DNA of 64,000 bases from Variovorax sp. 54 (GTDB lineage: Bacteria > Pseudomonadota > Gammaproteobacteria > Burkholderiales > Burkholderiaceae_C): NCBI RefSeq assembly GCF_002754375.1, contig NZ_PEFF01000001.1, positions 2,480,001-2,544,000 of the forward strand, in the 5' to 3' direction. The position numbers and the translations under genes are program-made. The number at the start of each line of letters is the position of its first letter. The first letter of the stretch is position 1. The notes below the pieces were generated by a model, which was not told the origin of the DNA, searched no databases, and worked only from the letters and a program-made list of their open reading frames with translations. Of this stretch, positions 11,283 to 19,316 are shown piece by piece.

Positions 11283-12413
11283 ATGACGAAGAAGAAAGTG
11301 GCAGGTTCACGGCACGCGCTCGGCGTGGCCGCCCTGCTCGCGCTGTGCGCGATGGGCGCCTCCGCCCAGATCGTGATCGGCCAGACCGCCGGCATGACCG
11401 GCTCGGTGGCCGCCAGCGTGAACGAGACCATCGGCGGCGCGCAGCTGGTGATCGACGCGGCCAATGCCCAGGGTGGCATCCACGGCGAGAAGATCGAGGT
11501 GATCCGCATGGACGACGCCTTCGACGTGAAGCGCGCGGGCGACAACGCACGCGCGCTCATCGAAGACAAGAAGGTGCTCGCGCTCTTCATGAGCCGCGGC
11601 ACGCCGCACTCGCAGGCCATCATTCCGTACCTGGACAAGAACGAGGTGGCGCTCATCGGCCCCTCGACCGGCGCGATGGTGCTGCACAAGCCGCTGCAAA
11701 AGCACGTGTTCAACGTGCGCGCCACCTACCAGCGCGAGGCCGAGAAGGCGGTGCAGCACCTGCTGACCATCGGCCTCACGCGCATCGCCGTGGTCCACGT
11801 GACCGACTCGTTCGGCGCCGACGCGCTGCAGGGCGCGATGAACGGCTTCACCAAGGGCAAGGCCCAGCCGATCGCGACCGTTCCGGCCGACCGCGAAAAG
11901 CCCGACTACAAGACCATCGTGCCGGCCATCATGAAGGCCGACGCGCAGGCCGTGGTGTGGATCGGCTCGGGCGTGGCGGTGGTCGACGGCATCAAGGCGC
12001 TGCGCGCCGCGGGCTCGGCGGCGCAGGTGGTCACGCTGTCGAACAACGCCTCGTCGGGCTTCATCAAGCAGCTGGGCGATGCCAGCCGCGGCGTGATCGT
12101 GACGCAGGTGTTCCCCAACGAACGCTCGATGGGCCAGCCGATGGTGAAGGAGGCGCTGACGCTCGCCCGCGCCAAGGGCCAGGGCGAGCTGTCACCGGCC
12201 GCGCTCGAAGGTTTTGCCTCGGCCAAGGTGCTGGTGGAGGCCTTGCGCCGCGCGGGCCCCAAGCCCACGCGCGCCAAGGTGCTTGCGGCGCTCGAAAGCC
12301 TCAAGGGCTACGACCTGGGCGGCGGGCTCGAGGTGAGCTACTCGCCGCAGGACCACAGCGGCATCGACTTCGCGGACCTGGCCATCATCAGCGAAGGCCG
12401 CTTCAAGCGCTGA
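11283..12413 (+). CDS. ABC transporter substrate-binding protein, LivK-like (Peripla_BP_6)
   Basis: Encodes 376 residues with a signal peptide ending ASA-QIVIGQ and then the branched-chain amino acid receptor fold: TAGMTGSVAASVNETIGGAQLVIDAANAQGGI-like N-lobe, IPYLDKNEVALIGPSTGA, and ALEGFASAKVLVEALRRAG near the C-terminus. Such proteins bind amino acids, amides or aromatic acids in the periplasm for Liv-type permeases. No livHMGF genes follow, so it is an orphan receptor. It is transcribed divergently from the long uvrA across a 185-bp gap and has a GAAAGG ribosome site. The ligand is unknown. Confidence 0.9.
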   Translation: MTKKKVAGSRHALGVAALLALCAMGASAQIVIGQTAGMTGSVAASVNETIGGAQLVIDAANAQGGIHGEKIEVIRMDDAFDVKRAGDNARALIEDKKVLALFMSRGTPHSQAIIPYLDKNEVALIGPSTGAMVLHKPLQKHVFNVRATYQREAEKAVQHLLTIGLTRIAVVHVTDSFGADALQGAMNGFTKGKAQPIATVPADREKPDYKTIVPAIMKADAQAVVWIGSGVAVVDGIKALRAAGSAAQVVTLSNNASSGFIKQLGDASRGVIVTQVFPNERSMGQPMVKEALTLARAKGQGELSPAALEGFASAKVLVEALRRAGPKPTRAKVLAALESLKGYDLGGGLEVSYSPQDHSGIDFADLAIISEGRFKR

Positions 12414-12428
12414 CGCGACCCTGTGGCG

Positions 12429-12620
12429 TTACTTCGCGGCGGAGGCCGCGGCAGCCGGTGCCGATGCGCCAGGCGCCGGCGTGGCCGCCGCCGGTGCGGG
12501 GGCGTGCGTCGTGTCGCCGCCGTGCTTCTCGCCGGACATGTCGATCTTGTCGCCGCCCATCGAAATCACATACAGGGCAATGGCGGCGAAGATGACGAAG
12601 CCGACAACGATTTTCCACAT
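12429..12620 (-). CDS. Small single-pass membrane protein, unknown function
   Basis: Encodes 63 residues: a hydrophobic N-terminal segment (residues ~3-20, KIVVGFVIFAAIALYVISM), a short charged stretch with GGDKIDMSGEKHGGD, and an Ala/Pro-rich tail. AGGAG sits 8-9 nt before the ATG, which argues it is translated. The tail is probably periplasmic and disordered. I do not recognise a family. It sits behind the MFS gene but after that gene's terminator, so it may have its own promoter. Confidence 0.6.
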   Translation of the reverse strand: MWKIVVGFVIFAAIALYVISMGGDKIDMSGEKHGGDTTHAPAPAAATPAPGASAPAAAASAAK

Positions 12621-12671
12621 GGGTACTGTCTCCTGAGAAGTTGAGAAAAAGAGGGATGAAGAGCGTTCAAG

Positions 12672-12702
12672 AAAAAGGCCTCATGCCATGGGCATGAAGC
12701 CT
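12672..12702 (-). terminator. Terminator of the MFS symporter gene
   Basis: Read on the minus strand, a 12-bp stem (12691-12702 with 12676-12687, one G-U pair) closes a 3-nt loop and is followed by a run of five T residues. It lies about 53 nt past the MFS stop codon. Confidence 0.85.
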
Positions 12703-12754
12703 CTTTGTTGAACGGAGGGCGGCCGCCGCGCGGCCCCCTCCAACTGCGCGCAGA

Positions 12755-14449
12755 TCAGTCGTTGGCGTAGATGTCCACGTCCTTGGTCTCGCGGATGAAC
12801 AGCGTGCCGATCACCAGTGTGATGCCCGCGATGATGATCGGGTACCACAGGCCGTTGTACATGTTGCCGGTCGAGGCCACGATGGCGAAGGCGGTGGTCG
12901 GCAGCAGGCCGCCGAACCAGCCGTTGCCGATGTGGTACGGCAGGCTCATCGAGGTGTAGCGGATGCGCGTGGGGAACATCTCGACCAGCATCGCGGCGAT
13001 CGGGCCGTAGACCATGGTCACCAGCAGCACCAGCCAGAACAGCAGCAGGATCGTCAGGATCTTGTTGATCTTGGCGGGGTCGGCCTTGGCCGGGTAGCCA
13101 GCGATCTTCAGGTCTTCGGCCACGCCCTTCTTGAAGGCGGCAATCGACTTGACGCTGGCTTCGTCGAACTTGGAGTTCGCGACCACGCCGGTGGGTGCTT
13201 CCACGGTCTTGTCGCCGATCTTCACGACGGCGGCGGAGCCGGGTGCGCCGACCACGTTCTCGTAGCTCACCGAGTTCTGCACGAGGTAGCGCTTGGCGAT
13301 GTCGCACGAGCTCTTGAAGTCGATCTCGCGGGCCACCGGGTTGCCCTGGAACGAGCAGGTCTTGGGGTCGGCCGTCACGGTGACGCCGGCCGTGGCTTGC
13401 GCGCGGGCCAGGTCAGGATTGGCGGCTTCGGTCAGCATCTTGAAGACCGGGAAGTAGGTGACCACGGCCAGCAGGCAGCCGGCCATGATGATCGGCTTGC
13501 GGCCGATCTTGTCGGACAGCGTTCCGAAGATCACGAAGAAGGGCGTGCCGAGCAGCAGCGCGGCGGCGATCATCAGGTTGGCGGTGGTCGCATCGACCTT
13601 CAGCTGGGCCGTCAGGAAGAACAGCGCGTAGAACTGGCCCGAGTACCAGACCACGGCCTGGCCGGCCGTCAGGCCCACCAGCGCCAGGATCACGATCTTC
13701 AGGTTCTTCCACTGGCCGAACGATTCAGCGAGCGGTGCCTTCGAGGTCTTGCCCTCGGCCTTCATCTTCTGGAAGGCCGGCGACTCGGACAGCGTCAGGC
13801 GAATCCACACCGAGATGGCCAGCAGCAGGATCGACACCAGGAACGGAATGCGCCAGCCCCAGTCGTTGAACACCGCTTCGCCCAGGCCTTCACGCACGCC
13901 CAGGATGACGATCAGGCTCAGGAACAGGCCGAGCGTGGCCGTGGTCTGGATCCACGAGGTGTAGGCACCGCGCTTGCCGTGCGGCGAGTGCTCGGCCACG
14001 TAGGTGGCGGCACCGCCGTACTCGCCGCCGAGCGCCAGGCCCTGCAGCATGCGCAGCGCGATCAGGATCACCGGCGCCGCGACGCCGATGGTCGCGTAGC
14101 TGGGCAAGAGGCCGACGATGAAGGTCGACAGGCCCATGATCAGGATCGTCACCAGGAAGGTGTACTTGCGACCGATCATGTCGCCCAGGCGGCCGAACAC
14201 GATGGCGCCGAACGGACGCACCAGGAAGCCGGCGGCAAACGCCAGCAGCGCGAAGATGAAGGCCGCGCCCGCATCCAGGCCGCTGAAGAACTGCTTCGCG
14301 ATGATCGCGGCGAGCGAACCGTACAGATAGAAGTCGTACCACTCGAACACGGTGCCGAGCGAGGAGGCGAAGATGACCTTCTTCTCCTCCGCGGACATGG
14401 GCCGGGGGGCCGGATGCGGCACTCCCCTTGAATCTAGCGTGGCTGCCAT
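12755..14449 (-). CDS. MFS metabolite:proton symporter (ProP/KgtP/ShiA type) with long extra loop
   Basis: Encodes 564 residues; usual members have about 430-450. Family motifs are FEWYDFYLYG in TM1, the motif-A loop GRLGDMIGRKYTF, RMLQGLALGGEYGGAATYVAEHSP before TM5, WGWRIPFLVS, and a second motif A, DKIGRKP. These mark the metabolite:H+ symporter family, which takes up dicarboxylates, shikimate, proline/betaine or aromatic acids. Between TM9 and TM10 there is an extra ~125-residue hydrophilic segment (about 338-462) with two Cys near 365 and 381; by MFS topology it should face the periplasm. The start at 14449 has AGGAG upstream; the longer frame does not. The gene has its own terminator. 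The substrate cannot be read from the sequence. Confidence 0.9.
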   Translation of the reverse strand: MAATLDSRGVPHPAPRPMSAEEKKVIFASSLGTVFEWYDFYLYGSLAAIIAKQFFSGLDAGAAFIFALLAFAAGFLVRPFGAIVFGRLGDMIGRKYTFLVTILIMGLSTFIVGLLPSYATIGVAAPVILIALRMLQGLALGGEYGGAATYVAEHSPHGKRGAYTSWIQTTATLGLFLSLIVILGVREGLGEAVFNDWGWRIPFLVSILLLAISVWIRLTLSESPAFQKMKAEGKTSKAPLAESFGQWKNLKIVILALVGLTAGQAVVWYSGQFYALFFLTAQLKVDATTANLMIAAALLLGTPFFVIFGTLSDKIGRKPIIMAGCLLAVVTYFPVFKMLTEAANPDLARAQATAGVTVTADPKTCSFQGNPVAREIDFKSSCDIAKRYLVQNSVSYENVVGAPGSAAVVKIGDKTVEAPTGVVANSKFDEASVKSIAAFKKGVAEDLKIAGYPAKADPAKINKILTILLLFWLVLLVTMVYGPIAAMLVEMFPTRIRYTSMSLPYHIGNGWFGGLLPTTAFAIVASTGNMYNGLWYPIIIAGITLVIGTLFIRETKDVDIYAND

Positions 14450-14574
14450 CGTCGTCTCCTGGTGTGTATGTATGCGTTCGTCGGTGCCCGGCATTCGGGA
14501 CCGTGAGGCATTCTTGGAGGCGCGACTGACCCGAGGCTTTCGCGAAACTGAACCGGCGCTTACGGTTTAGGGTG

Positions 14575-14627
14575 AAACCCGCGCTGCTCGTTTCAGCTTG
14601 TAAGAAAGCGAGCCCCTGCGCGGGTTT
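14575..14627. terminator. Long hairpin after the HCCA isomerase gene
   Basis: AAACCCGCGC (14575-14584) pairs perfectly with GCGCGGGTTT (14618-14627), with further pairing (GCTCGTTTC with GAAAGCGAGC) inside. It lies 37 nt past the end of the HCCA-isomerase operon and before the MFS gene. There is no strong U tract, so the termination role is inferred. Confidence 0.5.
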
Positions 14628-14663
14628 GTCCTCAGTCCTTGCTGCTGCGCAGCAAAAGGGACC

Positions 14664-15302
14664 TCAGCCCTTGCGCAGCAACGAGGGCCGCTGGTCGGCG
14701 CCGGTCCATTGCGGACCGTCGAACCAGGTGTCGCCCTGCAGGTAGGCGCGCAGCATCGCGAGGCCGTCGAAGCCCCAGAACAGGCGCCCGTCGACCACGT
14801 AGCACGGCACGCCGAACACGCCCTGCGCCACGGCCTCATCGGTGTTGCGCTTGAGCAGGGCCTTGTTGTCGTCGCCGTTCACGTCGCGCTTCGGTTGCAG
14901 CTGCGCCGTGAGCGCGGCCAGCCGCGTGGCGTCGCCCGCTTCTTCGCCGCCGCGCCACACGTGGCGAAAGAGGGTCTCGGCCGCGAGGCGATTGATGCTG
15001 CCGTCGTCGCCCGTGGCCACGGCCAGGCGCAGGTGCGGCAGCGGGTTGTAAGGATGCGAGGCCGGCATCTCGATGGGGATGCCGTGCGCCTGGCCCAGCC
15101 ACAGCACGTGGCGGTAGGTCCAGCTGCGCTTCGAAGGAATCTCGGCCGGGCCGAGCTGGCCGTGGTGCTTGAGCAGCGCGCCCAGCAGCACGGGCTTGTA
15201 GGCCACGCTCACGCTCAGGCCTTCGAGCGCCTCGGGCAGGTGCTCGAACGCGAGGTGCGCGTAGGGCGAAATGAAGTCGAGATAAAAGTCGATGTGCTTC
15301 AT
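14664..15302 (-). CDS. 2-hydroxychromene-2-carboxylate isomerase family (DsbA-fold)
   Basis: Encodes 212 residues starting MKHIDFYLDFISPYAHLAF; the Ser-Pro in place of the DsbA CxxC is the hallmark of HCCA isomerase (NahD-type, kappa-class GST fold). GVFGVPCYVVDGRLFWGFDGL near the C-terminus is the other family signature. NahD converts hydroxychromene carboxylate to trans-benzylidenepyruvate with glutathione in naphthalene degradation. No other naphthalene genes are here, so it is more likely a general glutathione-dependent isomerase. Its start overlaps the DUF1289 gene by 4 nt (ATGA), which suggests translational coupling. Confidence 0.88.
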   Translation of the reverse strand: MKHIDFYLDFISPYAHLAFEHLPEALEGLSVSVAYKPVLLGALLKHHGQLGPAEIPSKRSWTYRHVLWLGQAHGIPIEMPASHPYNPLPHLRLAVATGDDGSINRLAAETLFRHVWRGGEEAGDATRLAALTAQLQPKRDVNGDDNKALLKRNTDEAVAQGVFGVPCYVVDGRLFWGFDGLAMLRAYLQGDTWFDGPQWTGADQRPSLLRKG

Positions 15303-15568
15303 GCGTCGTGGTCTCCAGTGGTGGCTTCGGGCACGCGCCAGATGCCGGCCTGGGCGCGCAGTTCGATCGCGCGCCACACCTGGCGGCGGCTGTCGTCTTC
15401 CATCTTGCTCCAGCCGGCGATCTCGGGGATGGTGCGCAGGCACCCTTCGCAGAAGCCGCTCAGGCGGTCCATGCGGCACACCGACGAGCACGGCGAAGGC
15501 ACCTCGCCCTCCGTGCGCTGCACGGTCCCGGCGCGCTCGGCGAGCGCCTCCGCTTCGTCGAAGTTCAC
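15299..15568 (-). CDS. DUF1289 cysteine-motif protein
   Basis: Encodes 89 residues with PCSSVCRMDRLSGFCEGC (four Cys, pattern C-x3-C-x8-C-x2-C) followed by LRTIPEIAGWS, diagnostic for DUF1289. The Cys cluster probably binds a metal or Fe-S cluster; no biochemical role is known to me. The start is a GTG at 15568 that overlaps the stop of the YbaK-like gene (GTGA), and its stop overlaps the start of the isomerase gene (ATGA), so translation of all three is probably linked. Confidence 0.85.
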   Translation of the reverse strand: MNFDEAEALAERAGTVQRTEGEVPSPCSSVCRMDRLSGFCEGCLRTIPEIAGWSKMEDDSRRQVWRAIELRAQAGIWRVPEATTGDHDA

Positions 15569-16053
15569 ACCACGTCGGCCACCGGCGCGCCGGTGAGCTT
15601 CTCTAGATCGTTCGGGTGCAGCTGAAACACGGCATGCGGGTGGCCCGCGGCGGCCCAGATCTCCTCGAAGCGGAACAGCTCGCGGTCGATCAGCACCACA
15701 GGCTTGGTCACATGGCCCACCGGCGACACGCCGCCGATGGTGAAGCCGGTGCGCGCCTTCACGAAGTCGGCGTCGGCGCGGCCGGTCTTGCCGACGATGG
15801 CATCGACTTTTTTCTCGTCGACGCGCTTGTCGCCCGAGGTGATGACCAGCACTGCCACCTCGTCGCTCTTGCGGCGGAAGATGATGCTCTTGGCGATCTG
15901 GCCGACCGAGATGCCGAGCGCGTCGGCGGCCTGCTGCGCGGTGCGGCAGGCGTCGTCGAGCATGCGGGGCGCATGGGGATGGCCGGCGTCCTGGAGCACG
16001 CGGGAGACGCGCTGGACGCCTTCGGGGAGGGAGTGGAGTTCAGAGCCGCACAT
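15565..16053 (-). CDS. YbaK/EbsC-family aminoacyl-tRNA deacylase-like protein
   Basis: Encodes 162 residues. The middle and C-terminus (SVGQIAKSIIFRRKSDEVAVL, VITSGDKRVDEKKVDA, TGFTIGGVSPVGH) match the YbaK/ProX deacylase fold, which hydrolyses mischarged tRNA such as Cys-tRNA-Pro in the cytoplasm. The conserved Lys of IAKSI and the GGVSPVGH loop are present. The start at 16053 (MCGSELHSL) gives the normal length; the much longer upstream frame runs through the LysE gene out of frame. It lies 38 nt after the LysE-type exporter gene. Confidence 0.88.
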   Translation of the reverse strand: MCGSELHSLPEGVQRVSRVLQDAGHPHAPRMLDDACRTAQQAADALGISVGQIAKSIIFRRKSDEVAVLVITSGDKRVDEKKVDAIVGKTGRADADFVKARTGFTIGGVSPVGHVTKPVVLIDRELFRFEEIWAAAGHPHAVFQLHPNDLEKLTGAPVADVV

Positions 16054-16091
16054 GATGCGTTCGAATCTATCAGGCCGCGGGCCGCGCCCCG

Positions 16092-16730
16092 TCAGGCGTT
16101 GCGCTTGAACATGAACAGGAACGCGCCCATCGCCATCAGCACACCGCCGAAGACGCGGTTCTGCGCGCGACGCGCACGCACGCTGCGCAGCACGCCCTGC
16201 AGCCGCGCGGCCAACCAGGCGTAGCCGTGCATCACGGTCACGTCGACCGCCACCGTCGTGGCCAGCAACACCAGCAGCTGCAGCCACAGCGGGCGCGTCG
16301 GCTGGATGAACTGCGGCAGCACGGCAGCCATGAAGACGATGCCCTTGGGGTTGGTCACGTTGGTGAGGAAGCCGCGCAGCACGCGCTGCGACGCCGTGAG
16401 CTCGGGTTCGCCGGCCGATGCCGAGGTGTCGCCCTCGAGCTTGGCAACCGGCGCGCGCCACTGGCACCAGCCCAGCCACAGCAGGTAGCACGCGCCGACC
16501 ACCTTGATCACCGTGAACGCGGTGGCCGAGGCGGTGAGCACCGCGCCCACGCCGAGGCCCGCCACCAGCAGGATCACGGCCAGCCCCAGCTGCAGCCCGA
16601 CGATGGTCGCCGTGGTGCGGCGCACGCCGTAGCTCAGGCCGTGGCTCATGCTGAGCACCGCGCCCGAACCGGGCGACACCGCGATGACGCAACTGGCCAC
16701 CAGAAACGCAAGCCAGACATGCAGGTCCAC
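16092..16730 (-). CDS. LysE-family amino acid exporter
   Basis: Encodes 212 residues with about six membrane segments. SPGSGAVLSMSHGLSYGVRRTTATIVG near the N-terminus and FLTNVTNPKGIVFMAAVLPQFI in the middle are the LysE/RhtB signatures. Members export amino acids (lysine, homoserine, threonine, leucine) across the inner membrane. The gene is in a run of minus-strand genes between HMG-CoA lyase and the YbaK-like gene. The specific amino acid is not predictable. Confidence 0.9.
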   Translation of the reverse strand: MDLHVWLAFLVASCVIAVSPGSGAVLSMSHGLSYGVRRTTATIVGLQLGLAVILLVAGLGVGAVLTASATAFTVIKVVGACYLLWLGWCQWRAPVAKLEGDTSASAGEPELTASQRVLRGFLTNVTNPKGIVFMAAVLPQFIQPTRPLWLQLLVLLATTVAVDVTVMHGYAWLAARLQGVLRSVRARRAQNRVFGGVLMAMGAFLFMFKRNA

Positions 16731-16755
16731 GAAAACTCCTGTGCGGGTGTGTGTT

Positions 16756-17676
16756 TCAGCCGGCCCGCTTAGTGCGGATCGCCTTCGAGGCGCGCGAGTT
16801 CGGTTCGCGGCCCAGCGCTTCGCTGATGTACACGCCCGCGTCGATCAGCTTGTCCAAATCGATGCCGGTTTCGATGCCCATGCCGTGCAGCATGTAGACC
16901 ACGTCTTCGGTCGCGACATTGCCGGTCGCGCCCTTGGCGTAGGGGCAGCCGCCGAGGCCGGCCGACGACGACTGGAAGTTCCACACGCCCAGTTCGAGCG
17001 CCGCCAGCGTGTTGACCAGCGCCTGCCCGTAGGTGTCGTGGAAGTGGCCGGAGATGGCGTCGACATCGAAGTGCGCCAGCGTGGCCTCCATGGCCGCCTG
17101 CACCTTGCGCGGCGTGCCCACGCCGATGGTGTCGGCCACGTCCACGCGCTGCACGCCGATGCCCTTCATCAGTTGTGCGAGGTAGCCGACCTTGGACGGA
17201 TTGATCTCACCTTCGTAGGGGCAGCCCACCGTGCACGACATCGCGCCGCGCACGGCGATGCCCTTCGCGCGCGCCGCCTCGACCACGGGCGCGAAGCGCT
17301 CGATGCTCTCGGCGATCGAGCAGTTGATGTTCTTCTGGCTGAAGGCCTCGCTCGCGGCGCCGAACACCACGATCTCGTCGGGCCACTCTTCGCGCGGCGC
17401 GGCGATGGCGGCCTCGAAGCCCTTCAAGTTGGGCGTGAGCACCGAGTACAGAACGCCCGGCTTGCGCGTGATGCCGTGCATCACCTCGGCGTTGTCGGCC
17501 ATCTGCGGCACCCACTTGGGCGAGACGAAGCTGGTGACCTCGATCTCCTTCAGGCCGGCGTCCTGCAGGCGGTGCACGAGGCCGATCTTGACCTCGGCGG
17601 ACACGGGTTGCTTTTCGTTCTGGAGGCCGTCGCGCGGACCGACGTCGACGAGCTTGACCTGGGCGGGGAGTTTCAT
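16756..17676 (-). CDS. hmgL: Hydroxymethylglutaryl-CoA lyase
   Basis: Encodes 306 residues of the HMGL/DRE-TIM family: KLVDVGPRDGLQNEK (catalytic Arg and metal Asp), ISGHFHDTYGQA (metal His pair), and GLGGCPYAKGATGNVATED with the essential Cys of the signature loop. It splits HMG-CoA into acetoacetate and acetyl-CoA, the last step of leucine breakdown. The liu cluster at 25-33 kb has every earlier enzyme from isovaleryl-CoA but no lyase, so this gene probably completes it. The start at 17676 gives the typical N-terminus. Its neighbours are acylphosphatase upstream and the LysE gene downstream. Confidence 0.93.
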   Translation of the reverse strand: MKLPAQVKLVDVGPRDGLQNEKQPVSAEVKIGLVHRLQDAGLKEIEVTSFVSPKWVPQMADNAEVMHGITRKPGVLYSVLTPNLKGFEAAIAAPREEWPDEIVVFGAASEAFSQKNINCSIAESIERFAPVVEAARAKGIAVRGAMSCTVGCPYEGEINPSKVGYLAQLMKGIGVQRVDVADTIGVGTPRKVQAAMEATLAHFDVDAISGHFHDTYGQALVNTLAALELGVWNFQSSSAGLGGCPYAKGATGNVATEDVVYMLHGMGIETGIDLDKLIDAGVYISEALGREPNSRASKAIRTKRAG

Positions 17677-17840
17677 GGGATGTCTCTTGTGTCGCTGTCG
17701 CGGGAGGATGCTGAAAAACCGGCTTCGATTGTCTGACACATGGGCTTGCGCTGCTTGGTACACAAGTCGCAGAAGGTAGCAATGCGCGCCTGTGGGGTTG
17801 CAAATGGTGCCAACCGATCAGCTCCGCAGGAAAACCGCCG

Positions 17841-18143
17841 CTAGACGGTTTCTCGTTGCGCGAACCCGTCGGGCAGATCGTCCGTGGCGTCGGCCTCGTT
17901 CACATCGACCGACTCCACGCGCGCACCTGCAGGCCCCTGGCGCGCCCAATGCACCAGCGCTTCGACCCCATCGGCGGCGCCGGCCACGAGCGCTTCCACC
18001 TTGCCGTCGCGCCGGTTGCGCACCCAGCCGCGCACGCCGAGCCGCTGCGCGGCCTGCACCATCGACCAGCGGTAGCCCACGCCCTGCACGAGGCCGTGGA
18101 CGACGAGGTGGCGGGTGACGGTGGCGTGGTGGTTCATGGGCAT
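17841..18143 (-). CDS. acyP: Acylphosphatase
   Basis: Encodes about 100 residues. The signature GLVQGVGYRWSMVQAA, with the phosphate-binding loop and catalytic Arg, and GWVRNRRDGKVEALVAG with the catalytic Asn are both present. It hydrolyses carboxyl-phosphate bonds such as acetyl phosphate or 1,3-bisphosphoglycerate. The first ATG begins 3 nt after the acyl-CoA dehydrogenase stop codon; an in-frame ATG at 18137 is also possible. About 160 nt without clear features separate it from the HMG-CoA lyase gene. Confidence 0.93.
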   Translation of the reverse strand: MPMNHHATVTRHLVVHGLVQGVGYRWSMVQAAQRLGVRGWVRNRRDGKVEALVAGAADGVEALVHWARQGPAGARVESVDVNEADATDDLPDGFAQRETV

Positions 18144-18146
18144 CGA

Positions 18147-19316
18147 TCAATACGACTTCGGCAGCCCCAGTGCCTTCTCGGCGATGAAGTTCAGGATCAT
18201 CTGCGGGCTCACCGGTGCGATGCGCGGAATGTAGCTCTCGCGCAGCAAACGCTCAACGTGGTATTCCTTCGCGTAGCCCATGCCGCCCAGCGTGAGCACG
18301 GCGTTCTGGCAGGCGTCGTGTGCCGCCTCGGCCGCGAGGTACTTGGCGGCGTTGGCCTCGATGCCACAGGGCTCGTTCGCGTCGTACAGCGTGGCGGCCT
18401 TGAAGACCATCAGGTCGGCCGCCTCCAGGTTGGCCCAGGCGCGCGCGAGCGGGTGCGCCACGCCCTGGTTCTGGCCGATGGGGCGGCCGAAGACGACGCG
18501 CTCCTGCGCGTACTGCGCCGCGATGCGCAGCGCGGCGCGGCCGATGCCGATGGCTTCGGCCGCGATCAAGATGCGCTCGGGGTTCAGGCCGTGCAGGATG
18601 TACTCGAAGCCGCGCCCTTCCTCGCCGATGCGGTCTTCTTCGGGCACTTCGAGGCCGTCGATGAAGAGCATGTTGGAGTCGACTGCCGCGCGACCCAGCT
18701 TGTGGATCTCGCGCACCTCGACCTTGCTGCGGTCCAGCGCCGTGTAGAACAGCGTGAGGCCCTGCGTGGGCTTCTTCACCTGATCGATGGGCGTGGTGCG
18801 TGTGAGGATCAGCATGCGGTCGGCCACCTGCGCGGTCGAGATCCATATCTTGCGACCGTGCAGTACATAGCTGCCGTTCGGCTGGCGCACCGCCTGCGTC
18901 TTGAGGCTGGTGGTGTCGAGCCCCGCATCGGGCTCGGTCACGGCGAAGCAGGCTTTCTCGGTGCCCGCGATGAGCGGCGGCAGGAAGCGCTGGCGCTGTT
19001 CCTCCGTGCCGAACACCACCACGGGGTTGAGGCCGAAGATGTTCATGTGCACCGACGACGCGCCCGACATGCCCGCGCCCGAGGCGCTGATGGCACGCAT
19101 CATCAGCGCCGCCTCGGTGATGCCCAGGCCCGCGCCGCCCTGCGCTTCGGGCATCGCGATGCCGAGCCAGCCGCTCTCGGCCACGGCGCGGTGGAACTCA
19201 TGCGGGAACACGGCGCGGTCATCGTGGTCGCGCCAGTAGTCGATGGGGAAGTCTTCGCACAGGCGCTCGATGGCTGCGACGAGCGAGCGCTGGTCTTCGT
19301 TCAGGGAAAAATTCAT
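18147..19316 (-). CDS. Acyl-CoA dehydrogenase
   Basis: Encodes 389 residues with the FAD acyl-CoA dehydrogenase pattern: CFAVTEPDAGLDTTSLKTQA, GRKIWISTAQVADRMLILTRT, and the C-terminal QNAVLTLGGMGYAKEYHVERLLRES. The segment LNPERILIAAEAIG could hold the catalytic Glu in the position used by isovaleryl/long-chain types. The enzyme introduces a 2,3-double bond into an acyl-CoA and passes electrons to ETF. The start ATG overlaps the CaiB stop by 4 nt, so the CoA-transferase probably supplies its substrate. The acyl group is unknown. Confidence 0.92.
   Translation of the reverse strand: MNFSLNEDQRSLVAAIERLCEDFPIDYWRDHDDRAVFPHEFHRAVAESGWLGIAMPEAQGGAGLGITEAALMMRAISASGAGMSGASSVHMNIFGLNPVVVFGTEEQRQRFLPPLIAGTEKACFAVTEPDAGLDTTSLKTQAVRQPNGSYVLHGRKIWISTAQVADRMLILTRTTPIDQVKKPTQGLTLFYTALDRSKVEVREIHKLGRAAVDSNMLFIDGLEVPEEDRIGEEGRGFEYILHGLNPERILIAAEAIGIGRAALRIAAQYAQERVVFGRPIGQNQGVAHPLARAWANLEAADLMVFKAATLYDANEPCGIEANAAKYLAAEAAHDACQNAVLTLGGMGYAKEYHVERLLRESYIPRIAPVSPQMILNFIAEKALGLPKSY

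Noticed and set aside
5242..11286. A 2014-codon open frame on the plus strand opposite the long uvrA
   Set aside because: It is the mirror of the uvrA frame in very GC-rich sequence; composition is Ala/Gly/Val/His/Arg repeats without any domain, and uvrA on the other strand is certain.
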